Part shown: piece by piece, positions 1 through 5,432 of the stretch
Position numbering within the stretch: the stretch's first letter is position 1
Layout of the letters: each line of letters opens with the position of its first letter
Source of the DNA: a bacterium
GTDB lineage: Bacteria > Patescibacteriota > Minisyncoccia > Phycocordibacterales > Phycocordibacteraceae
Length of the DNA: 8,328 bases
Direction: 5' to 3'
NCBI GenBank assembly: GCA_021802795.1
Contig: JAJZRH010000023.1
Coordinates: 1 to 8,328 of the forward strand
The notes under the pieces: generated by a model
Seen by the model: only the letters and a program-made list of their open reading frames with translations
Database searches by the model: none
What the model was told of the DNA's origin: nothing
Made by a program: the position numbers and the translations under genes

Positions 1-1137
1 GTGCTTTCAGCATTCTTTGCGAACAACCAATTCTTCGGCCTGTTGAATATCTTCTCCGGCGGCGGGCTTTCCTCGCTCTCCATCGTGATGCTCGGCGTGG
101 GCCCGTACATCACCGCGTCCATCATCATGCAGCTCGGCACCATCATCTTCCCGCAGGTGAAGCAGGCGTACTTTGAAGAAGGGGAGGCCGGGCGCGCCAA
201 GTTCATCGAGTGGAGCCGCCTGCTCACCATTCCCATCGCCATCCTCCAGGCCATCGGTTTCCTCTTCCTGCTTGAAGGTCAGGGTGTCATCGCCCACCTG
301 GACACTATTGCGTTCGTTGCGAACATCGCGATCGTTGCGGCGGGCTCCTTGCTCCTCATGTGGCTCGGCGAGCTCGTGACCGAGTTCGGCATCGGCAACG
401 GGGTGAGCCTCATCATCCTCGCGGGCATCCTTGCGCGCGTGCCCGCGGGCATCTCGCAGACGCTTTTTGCGTCCACTGCCGCAAATATTCCGAGCTACCT
501 CGCATTCACTCTGCTCGGCCTTGCGATGATCTATGCGGTCGTCGTCGTCTCCGACGCGGAGCGCTCCATCCCGATAGCGTATGCGCGCGCGGTGCGCGGC
601 GCGGCCTTGTCCCAGGGCGCGGCGACCTACCTCCCGATACGTCTTCTTCAGGCCGGCGTCATCCCCATCATCTTCGCGCTCTCGCTCCTTCTGTTGCCGC
701 AGATGGCGCTCTCAATGCTCGGCGCGTTCCACATCTCGTTCGCGTCTTCCGCCGCGCTCTGGTACTCCGCCTTCCTTTCCAATCCGTGGCAGTACGGTTC
801 GGTCTACTTCCTGCTCGTCGTGCTCTTTACCTACTTCTACACCGCCGTCACGTTCGAGCCGCACCGCGTTGCGGAGAACCTCCAGAAGACCGGCGCCTTC
901 GTCCCTGGGGTCCGCCCCGGCCGCGAGACCGAAGAGTATATCGGCAAGGTGGTGAACCGCATTACGCTCCCGGGCGCCTGCTTCCTCGGCCTCCTCGCTG
1001 TTGCGCCGAGCATCATTCAGGGCCTCACGGGCGTTACGACGCTCGTCCTTGGCGGTACTGCGCTCCTCATCGCCGTGCAGGTTGCACTCGACCTGGCGCA
1101 GAAGATAGACGCGCAAGTTTCCCTCCGCGAGTACTAA
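1..1137 (+). CDS. secY: Protein translocase subunit SecY, 5'-truncated by the window edge
   Basis: SecY is the pore-forming membrane subunit of the Sec translocon, which moves unfolded proteins across or into the cytoplasmic membrane with SecE, SecG and SecA. The visible 378 residues begin near the SecY plug/TM2 region (NIFSGGGLSSLSI, then GVGPYITASIIMQL). They run through many hydrophobic segments, the cytoplasmic loop EGEAGRAKF, the loop with IPIAYARAVRG and TYLPIRLLQAGVIPIIF, and the late cytoplasmic loop VAENLQKTGAFVPGVRPG, all classic SecY landmarks. About 50 N-terminal residues including TM1 are missing, so the real start lies upstream and the GTG at base 1 is probably internal. The protein ends in a short tail, DLAQKIDAQVSLREY, somewhat shorter than in E. 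coli. It is followed by a terminator, so it is probably the last gene of a ribosomal-protein (spc-type) operon lying to the left. Identification is secure. Confidence 0.96.
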   Translation: MLSAFFANNQFFGLLNIFSGGGLSSLSIVMLGVGPYITASIIMQLGTIIFPQVKQAYFEEGEAGRAKFIEWSRLLTIPIAILQAIGFLFLLEGQGVIAHLDTIAFVANIAIVAAGSLLLMWLGELVTEFGIGNGVSLIILAGILARVPAGISQTLFASTAANIPSYLAFTLLGLAMIYAVVVVSDAERSIPIAYARAVRGAALSQGAATYLPIRLLQAGVIPIIFALSLLLLPQMALSMLGAFHISFASSAALWYSAFLSNPWQYGSVYFLLVVLFTYFYTAVTFEPHRVAENLQKTGAFVPGVRPGRETEEYIGKVVNRITLPGACFLGLLAVAPSIIQGLTGVTTLVLGGTALLIAVQVALDLAQKIDAQVSLREY

Positions 1138-1150
1138 AAACGAAAAGAAG

Positions 1151-1186
1151 AGACCCGCCGAGGCTCCGCCCCGGCGGGTCTTGACA
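1151..1186 (+). terminator. Terminator after secY
   Basis: A perfect 10-bp GC-rich stem (AGACCCGCCG at 1151-1160 with CGGCGGGTCT at 1172-1181) encloses an 11-base loop. It starts 13 bases after the secY stop. The tract behind it is only TTGACATTA, so termination may be imperfect. The last paired T is also the first base of a -35-like TTGACA. Confidence 0.7.
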
Positions 1187-1209
1187 TTACATAAATATAT
1201 GTGTATTGT
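1181..1209 (+). promoter_or_regulatory. Sigma-70-type promoter for the phosphatase gene
   Basis: A perfect -35 hexamer TTGACA (1181-1186) is followed by a 17-base AT-rich spacer and TATTGT (1204-1209), which matches the -10 consensus at 4 of 6 positions. Transcription would start near 1216 and leave a leader of about 47 bases before the ATG at 1263. The promoter sits directly on the 3' arm of the secY terminator, so the next gene is separated from the ribosomal-protein operon. Confidence 0.6.
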
Positions 1210-1262
1210 ATTGGTCGGCAGTAGCACATTCCGATCGACTCTCAACCGAAAAAGGTCCGCCA

Positions 1263-2069
1263 ATGCACCAATCTTCCGCCTGTCCCCTGAAGCTCTCCGA
1301 CATGATCAAGCTGGCCTACCTGGCCGGAGGGATCATGAGAACGTACTTCACGCACTTCGGCATGGAGCGCATAGTGAAAACCGATGCGACCCCGCTTACC
1401 GCGGCCGATGTCGAGATCAACCGGCTCGTAATTGAGCACATCCGCGGCATTTCCTCCGATGTCGACATTGTCGGCGAAGAGGAGAGCGACCGCACCGGAA
1501 GCCCGTGGCAAGTTGTGTGCGATCCGGTCGATGGAACTTTTCCCTACTCATGGGGAATGCCGGTTTCGACCTTCATGCTCGGCGTGCTCTACGTACGTCA
1601 GCCGGTCATGGGCGTCATTTATGACCCGTTCACCGAACGGATCTATGCCGCCGAGCGCGGGAAGGGTGCCTGGATGAACGAAAAGACGCCATTGAAGGTT
1701 TCGCGCGTGAGCGGATCCTCGGACCGTCCGATCGTCGGGTACTGCTCGTGGCCTGGCAGTCCCTACAACGTCCTCAGGGCGTGCCAGTACCTCGAAGAAC
1801 GCGGCATTACGCTGGTCAACTTCTGCAGCGTCGGCTATGTCGAGGCTGCGGTGGCGACCGGCGAATTCGCCGCGAGCATCTTTCCGGGCACGAAGCACCA
1901 TGACACGGCCCCCGGTCACATCATCGTGACGGAGGCCGGAGGCAAGGTGACGGACGTCTTCGGCAAGCCGCTCCATTACACGAACGGCGAGATCGCCGGG
2001 CACATCATGTCCAACGGCCAGTTCGGGATCCACGGTCTGATCGAAGAAGCGATACGCGCCGCCATGTAG
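1263..2069 (+). CDS. Inositol monophosphatase family phosphatase
   Basis: This 268-residue protein belongs to the Mg2+-dependent, Li+-sensitive phosphatase superfamily (IMPase, histidinol-phosphatase HisN, CysQ, FBPase). Family landmarks appear in order: KTDATPLTAAD (39-49), GEEES (71-75) with the metal-binding Glu, DPVDGT (87-92) with two metal-binding Asp, then a WGMPV segment, and near the C terminus HHDTAPGHIIVTEAGG (212-227). D214 there is the third metal-ligand Asp; the family usually has Trp-Asp, and here Trp is replaced by His. Length is normal for the family. The substrate cannot be told: inositol phosphate, histidinol phosphate and 3'-phosphoadenosine phosphate are all handled by relatives. 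An in-frame TTG at 1206 is possible but lies inside the -10 element, so the ATG at 1263 is preferred. The gene is a single-gene unit with its own promoter and terminator. Confidence 0.9.
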   Translation: MHQSSACPLKLSDMIKLAYLAGGIMRTYFTHFGMERIVKTDATPLTAADVEINRLVIEHIRGISSDVDIVGEEESDRTGSPWQVVCDPVDGTFPYSWGMPVSTFMLGVLYVRQPVMGVIYDPFTERIYAAERGKGAWMNEKTPLKVSRVSGSSDRPIVGYCSWPGSPYNVLRACQYLEERGITLVNFCSVGYVEAAVATGEFAASIFPGTKHHDTAPGHIIVTEAGGKVTDVFGKPLHYTNGEIAGHIMSNGQFGIHGLIEEAIRAAM

Positions 2070-2089
2070 TTTGTGGACGGCGTTTGGAA

Positions 2090-2137
2090 CGCGGGAACGG
2101 TAGCGAGTCGAGAGACTCGAAACCGCCCGCGTTTTTT
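2090..2137 (+). terminator. Terminator after the phosphatase gene
   Basis: A long hairpin with slight interruptions: CGCGGG (2090-2095) pairs with CCCGCG (2126-2131), inner CGGT with ACCG, and CGAGTC with GACTCG around a GAGA tetraloop. Six T follow at 2132-2137. This is a textbook intrinsic terminator. Confidence 0.92.
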
Positions 2138-2151
2138 CTTTGTCAAAGTGC

Positions 2152-2160
2152 TGATATGCT
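2152..2160 (+). promoter_or_regulatory. Extended -10 promoter of the COG2187-like gene
   Basis: TG-A-TATGCT (2152-2160) fits an extended -10 element (TGnTAnnnT). No good -35 is seen at the usual distance, which is only the terminator T run. The expected start point near 2167 leaves about 7 bases before the ATG at 2174, so the mRNA would be almost leaderless. Confidence 0.55.
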
Positions 2161-2173
2161 CTATCCATACACT

Positions 2174-3172
2174 ATGGCGTACTCGCAAAAGGAACTTCTC
2201 GATCTTCTGAAGAAGGGGGCGGTACCCGGAGAGAAAGGTATTCCCAAACATATTGAGACGGTCATGTCGAACGTTTTCCTTTTCGACGAGCGAGCATACA
2301 AACTGTATAAGAACGACAATGATTTTCTCAACAAGAATTTCGTCGATCTTTCCGGCAGCAGGGAGCGCTTCTCATTCTCCCGTGATGACTTTGAATGGAA
2401 TCGGCAGTTAGCGCCTGAGGTATATGTGCGTCTTCAAGGGACGAAGATGGACGCGGGAGCCATCCGTTTTGTAGAAAGTGAGGAAGACGCCGAGGAGTTT
2501 ATGCAGGTGACGACGCGCCTGCCATCGGACTCCTCATTGTTCGAGCATTTGCGAAATAATGACCTTAGCGAGATCGATTATCACGAAATAGGAAAACAGT
2601 TTGCACGGCGTGAGCAAGGTTTTGTATGGCACGGCGATTTGCCGCGCGAGTCCTTGCTAGAAAACATGTCGGGGCGACACCGCGACACCGTTGAGTGGAT
2701 CAAGGACGTTGAATCGGACGTCCCGCAACAAGAACGGGAGGATTATGCGGGCAAGCTCGAAGGGCTTTTTACGCAGGTATACGCGAATGACCGGTCTCCC
2801 GTTTCTATCTGTATAGACATACACAGCATGAACGCGTTCTACGTGGGTGGGACATTGTACCCGTTCGATACGTTCTCACCGAAATATGCCTGGCATTTCG
2901 GACCGGCCATGTTGAACGTGTATCGTTTGGCCGCTGATGTGTTCGCTCTTGCGGGCGAAAAGGAGTTCCGGGCCGTCATGCGCGGATATCATGAGTATCT
3001 GCGCACGGAACCGGCCCCGAGAGAAACCGAGTATCTCCTCGTCATGTATGCCGCGCTCATTATGGTGTCGTATCTCTACATGCTTGCAAAAACCGATCCC
3101 GACAAACGGGAAGCCGCCGAGAAATATCACGATTTCCTGAAACGATACTCGGCGGAGGCAAATTTCCACTGA
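2174..3172 (+). CDS. COG2187-like aminoglycoside phosphotransferase-fold protein
   Basis: This 332-residue protein resembles the kinase-like part of COG2187 proteins (aminoglycoside-phosphotransferase fold), whose substrate is unknown. The N-terminal block has the family pattern: IETVMSNVFLFDERAYKLYK (27-46) with a candidate ATP-binding Lys at K43, then FVDLSGSRERF and WNRQLAPEVY (75-84). The catalytic loop appears as IDIHSMN (214-220), where relatives have HGDLHxxN; D215, H217 and N220 are kept. The metal-binding Asp follows in PFDTFSP (D232). A second HGDL at 153-156 is probably not the active site because it comes too early. No AAA/P-loop half is fused, unlike some relatives. An in-frame ATG at 2084 lies inside the upstream terminator, so the ATG at 2174 after the extended -10 is chosen. 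The gene ends 26 bases before adk but adk has its own promoter-like element. Confidence 0.72.
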   Translation: MAYSQKELLDLLKKGAVPGEKGIPKHIETVMSNVFLFDERAYKLYKNDNDFLNKNFVDLSGSRERFSFSRDDFEWNRQLAPEVYVRLQGTKMDAGAIRFVESEEDAEEFMQVTTRLPSDSSLFEHLRNNDLSEIDYHEIGKQFARREQGFVWHGDLPRESLLENMSGRHRDTVEWIKDVESDVPQQEREDYAGKLEGLFTQVYANDRSPVSICIDIHSMNAFYVGGTLYPFDTFSPKYAWHFGPAMLNVYRLAADVFALAGEKEFRAVMRGYHEYLRTEPAPRETEYLLVMYAALIMVSYLYMLAKTDPDKREAAEKYHDFLKRYSAEANFH

Positions 3173-3183
3173 TTCCGAAGTGA

Positions 3184-3192
3184 TGGTAGAGT
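3184..3192 (+). promoter_or_regulatory. Extended -10 promoter directly before adk
   Basis: TG-G-TAGAGT (3184-3192) is an extended -10 element that ends six bases before the adk ATG at 3199. A weak -35-like TTTCCA lies at 3163-3168 with an 18-base spacer. The predicted start point falls on or next to the start codon, implying a leaderless adk-map mRNA. No Shine-Dalgarno sequence is present. Confidence 0.5.
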
Positions 3193-3198
3193 GGGCGT

Positions 3199-3762
3199 AT
3201 GGAAAAACCAATCATATTTTTTATAGGGAAGCCGGGGAGCGGGAAGGGGACCCAGGCGGAATTGCTCGCCAAGGCCACGGGCTGGCCTGTCGTGGGCACC
3301 TCGGGTGGCCTGCGCGAGATCGTGAAGACGGGTACTGCGGCCGGGCTCAAGCTCAAGGAGACCATGGACGCCGGCCTCCTCACCCCGTACTGGATAGCCT
3401 CATACGTCTACCTCAAGACCATCTTCAGCATCTCGGACGGCGACAACGTGATATTTGACGGCACGAGCCGCACCGTGCCGGAGACGAAGATAGTCATAGA
3501 GTCCCTCAAATGGCTCAATCGGCCGTTCTTCATTTTCCATCTGACCGTTCCCGACGAGGAAGTACACACGCGCATCAATTTGCGCAAAGAGAAGGAAGCG
3601 CGTGCGGACGATCACGTCGTCCACAAGCGACTGGAAGCGTACTATACGGAAACCGAGGGAGCGATCAACCTCCTGCGCGAGGAGGGCATGCTGACCGATA
3701 TCGACGGCCACCGTCCGCCCGAGGTCATCGCCGAAGAAGTGAGGAGTATTCTGAAGATCTAA
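3199..3762 (+). CDS. adk: Adenylate kinase (short form without LID insert)
   Basis: Adenylate kinase interconverts ATP + AMP and 2 ADP in the cytoplasm. The protein has 187 residues. The P-loop GKPGSGKGT (10-18) is intact, with K16. The NMP-binding part is recognisable but altered: GTSGGLRE replaces the usual STGDMLR pattern (the Thr and Arg are kept), and DGTSRT (87-92) replaces DGFPRT, keeping the AMP-site Arg (R91). The LID is reduced to a short loop, with INLRKEKEARADDHVVHKRL (126-145) keeping the Arg-Ala-Asp-Asp signature; there are no zinc cysteines. This matches short-form kinases. The gene abuts map with no spacer, as in spc-type operons. It could be another nucleoside monophosphate kinase of the same fold, but position next to map favours adk. 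Confidence 0.85.
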   Translation: MEKPIIFFIGKPGSGKGTQAELLAKATGWPVVGTSGGLREIVKTGTAAGLKLKETMDAGLLTPYWIASYVYLKTIFSISDGDNVIFDGTSRTVPETKIVIESLKWLNRPFFIFHLTVPDEEVHTRINLRKEKEARADDHVVHKRLEAYYTETEGAINLLREEGMLTDIDGHRPPEVIAEEVRSILKI

Positions 3763-4527
3763 ATGATAATTACGAACGATACCGAACGGGCGGACCTTAT
3801 TGAAGGAGGGAAGCGTCTTGCGGCGGTGCTTGAGGCCTTGCGTGCGAAGGCGGCACCCGGTGTTACGACGGAGGAACTGGACGATCTTGCGGAGCGGCTC
3901 ATCCGCGACGGGGGCGACGGACCCTGCTTCCTCGGCTACACGCCCGAAGGCGCTGGACGGCCGTATCCGGCCACGCTGTGCGTTTCCATAAACGACGAGA
4001 TAGTGCACGGCATTCCGAACGAGTCGGTGAAGACGCTCAAGGAGGGCGATATCGTCGGACTCGACCTCGGTCTCGCGCACAACGGCATCATCGTGGACGC
4101 CGCCATTACCGTACCGATCGGGAACGTGGACGAGGGGTCGAAAAAACTGATGCGCGCGACGGAAGCGGCGCTCGTCGCCGGTATCGGCGCGGCTGTTCCG
4201 GGAAATCACATCGGCGACATTTCAAATGCGATACAGAAAGAGATAGAGGACGCGGGATTTTCGGTCGTGAAAGAACTTGGCGGCCACGGTGTGGGCGAGC
4301 GTGTGCACGAAGAGCCGTTCATTCCGAATTACGGCCGTGCCGGCTCCGGGGAGCTTCTTGTCGAGGGCATGGTGCTTGCGCTCGAGCCCATCTCAAGCGC
4401 GGGCAAGGCCGCGGTCATCCTTGCGCCGGACGGCTATACGTTCCGCACGAAGGACGGCTCCCGCTCCGCGCACTTCGAACACACCATCTTGCTGGAAGCG
4501 TCCGGAGCGCGTATCATAACCGCATAA
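3763..4527 (+). CDS. map: Type I methionine aminopeptidase
   Basis: Map removes the initiator methionine from nascent proteins whose second residue is small. The 254-residue length is normal for type I. All expected residues of the pita-bread fold are visible: substrate-side H82 (EIVHGIP) and metal ligands D101 (GLDLGL), D112 (IIVDAAIT), H175 (GGHGVG), E208 (LALEPI) and E239 (HFEHT), plus H182 (RVHEEP). There is no N-terminal zinc-finger extension. The ATG directly follows the adk TAA without a gap and no ribosome-binding site is seen at normal distance (GAGGAG at 3741-3746 is too far), so translation is probably coupled to adk. Confidence 0.97.
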   Translation: MIITNDTERADLIEGGKRLAAVLEALRAKAAPGVTTEELDDLAERLIRDGGDGPCFLGYTPEGAGRPYPATLCVSINDEIVHGIPNESVKTLKEGDIVGLDLGLAHNGIIVDAAITVPIGNVDEGSKKLMRATEAALVAGIGAAVPGNHIGDISNAIQKEIEDAGFSVVKELGGHGVGERVHEEPFIPNYGRAGSGELLVEGMVLALEPISSAGKAAVILAPDGYTFRTKDGSRSAHFEHTILLEASGARIITA

Positions 4528-4558
4528 CCTGCTCTGCGCGGGATTTATTTTTAAACCT

Positions 4559-5164
4559 ATGGCACATCCTAAAACTGAACGAACGCTCGTCATCGTGAAG
4601 CCTGACGGCATCCAGCGCGCGCTTATCGGCGAGATTATGAAGCGATACGAACGCCTCGGGCTCAAGCTCGTTGCGCTCAAGATGATGATCCCGACGGAGA
4701 AGATGATAGAAGAGCACTATCTGCTCGACCCGAACTGGAAGAAGAATGTCGGCGAGAAATCTATCGCGAGCTACGTAAAGAAAGGGGAGACCCCGCCGTC
4801 GACCGACCCTATCGAGGTGGCGAACGTCGTCGTTGCGAACTTGAAGAAATACATGACGAGCGGTCCGGTCATCGCAATGGTCTGGGAGGGCGCGCACGCG
4901 GTGGAGCTCGTGCGCAAAGTCACGGGCGGCACGGAACCGCGCTCCGCGGGCATAGGCACGATACGCGGCGATTTCGTTCTTGACTCGTACCAGATAGCGG
5001 ATACGGACAACCGCGCCATCCGCAACCTTATCCATGCGTCCGGTTCGGTTCCCGAAGCGGAGATGGAGATCCCGCACTGGTTCAAGCCCGAAGAAGTCAT
5101 CAGCTACCGCGTTCCCCACGAAGCGATCCTCTACGACGTAGAGATGAAGAACATCCTCGGCTAA
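4559..5164 (+). CDS. ndk: Nucleoside diphosphate kinase, enlarged form
   Basis: Ndk transfers the terminal phosphate of ATP to other (d)NDPs through a phospho-histidine. The start TLVIVKPDGIQR (9-20) contains the conserved Lys (K14). The catalytic histidine is H159 in RNLIHASGS; the usual Asp after HAS/HGS is Gly here. The segment YMTSGPVIAMVWEG (98-111) and RGDFVLDS are also typical. At 201 residues it is clearly longer than the usual 140-155. The extra length comes from about 30 residues at 57-92, about ten residues before the catalytic His (SYQIADTDNRAI), and a C-terminal extension rich in charged residues. The gene lies 31 bases after map and is followed by a strong terminator, so it likely ends the adk-map-ndk unit. 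A weak -10-like TATTTT lies at 4546-4551. Confidence 0.94.
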   Translation: MAHPKTERTLVIVKPDGIQRALIGEIMKRYERLGLKLVALKMMIPTEKMIEEHYLLDPNWKKNVGEKSIASYVKKGETPPSTDPIEVANVVVANLKKYMTSGPVIAMVWEGAHAVELVRKVTGGTEPRSAGIGTIRGDFVLDSYQIADTDNRAIRNLIHASGSVPEAEMEIPHWFKPEEVISYRVPHEAILYDVEMKNILG

Positions 5165-5169
5165 CGCAA

Positions 5170-5204
5170 AAAGCCCCGCGAATACGCGGGGCTTTCGCGT
5201 TTTC
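5170..5204 (+). terminator. Terminator after ndk
   Basis: An 11-bp perfect stem (AAAGCCCCGCG at 5170-5180 with CGCGGGGCTTT at 5185-5195) closes an AATA loop. CGCGTTTT follows. It starts five bases after the ndk stop. The A run on the left side would let it act in the opposite direction too. Confidence 0.9.
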
Positions 5205-5215
5205 CCCAAGCCGAT

Positions 5216-5240
5216 TTGACACAGGGTGTATAGTTATAAG
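5216..5240 (+). promoter_or_regulatory. Promoter-like elements before the structured RNA
   Basis: A perfect TTGACA (5216-5221) and two -10-like hexamers, TATAGT (5229-5234) and TATAAG (5235-5240), lie just before the RNA. TATAGT would place the start point near 5240, exactly the first paired base of the RNA. However, TTGACA is only 7 bases from TATAGT and 13 from TATAAG, too close for a normal -35/-10 pair, so the exact promoter is uncertain. Confidence 0.4.
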
Positions 5241-5412
5241 TGGAGCTGTTCTTAAAAACGCAACTTGCTCCTAATTCGGGAGAATAGCATTAAGGCGCGC
5301 TTGGTGAGGCCTGTGAAGGAATCCGAAAGCCGTCGTTGTTTATCCCACCTGGCACAATAAAGTTGCCGGAGAGGACAGTTCCACGAAAAGCCGCCCGCAA
5401 GGGCGGCTTTTC
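5240..5412 (+). ncRNA. Probable structured small RNA, 6S RNA-like
   Basis: 6S RNA binds the sigma-70 RNA polymerase holoenzyme by mimicking an open promoter. The two ends pair: 5240-5253 with 5371-5384, 14 consecutive pairs of which three are G-U. After an internal loop, GCAACTT (5260-5266) pairs with AAGTTGC (5360-5366). A small hairpin CTCCT-AATTC-GGGAG (5268-5282) sits on the 5' side, and GGTG (5303-5306) can pair with CACC (5346-5349). The core TTGGTGAG, followed by TCCGAAAGCC, CGTCG and CACC, resembles in order the corresponding stretch of E. coli 6S RNA as I remember it, including the GGTGA/TCACC pairing. An intrinsic terminator follows at once, giving about 173 nt, close to 6S length. 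No open reading frame explains the stretch. Alternatives are an SRP RNA (its conserved GGAAGGAAGCAG core is not seen) or a leader RNA for the next gene. Confidence 0.58.
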
Positions 5413-5414
5413 GT
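5383..5414 (+). terminator. Terminator of the structured RNA
   Basis: A perfect 14-bp stem, 5383-5396 with 5401-5414, closes a GCAA tetraloop. Its core is AAAAGCCGCCC / GGGCGGCTTTT, with the T run inside the 3' arm and no T run beyond it. Its outer two pairs overlap the end of the closing stem of the RNA. Confidence 0.82.
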
Positions 5415-5417
5415 GTG

Positions 5418-5426
5418 TGCTACATT
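5418..5426 (+). promoter_or_regulatory. Extended -10 promoter directly before the beta-CASP gene
   Basis: TG-C-TACATT (5418-5426) fits TGnTAnnnT and ends six bases before the ATG at 5433, the same geometry as the element before adk. No -35 is visible because the terminator occupies that space. The mRNA would be leaderless. Confidence 0.45.
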
Positions 5427-5432
5427 GCATCT

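Noticed and set aside
360..1184. A 274-codon frame overlapping secY in another plus-strand phase
   Set aside because: Its product is Arg/Pro/His-rich without motifs, while the secY frame is strongly conserved.
1206..1262. Upstream TTG start for the phosphatase gene
   Set aside because: It would lie inside the -10 hexamer and adds 19 residues that match no family feature.
3400..4209. A 269-codon minus-strand frame across adk and map
   Set aside because: It spans two convincing genes, has no motif and no promoter.
5307..5331. SRP (4.5S) RNA core, suggested by GTGAAGGAA
   Set aside because: The conserved GGAAGGAAGCAG-type tetraloop and symmetric loop are not present; the 6S-like order fits better.
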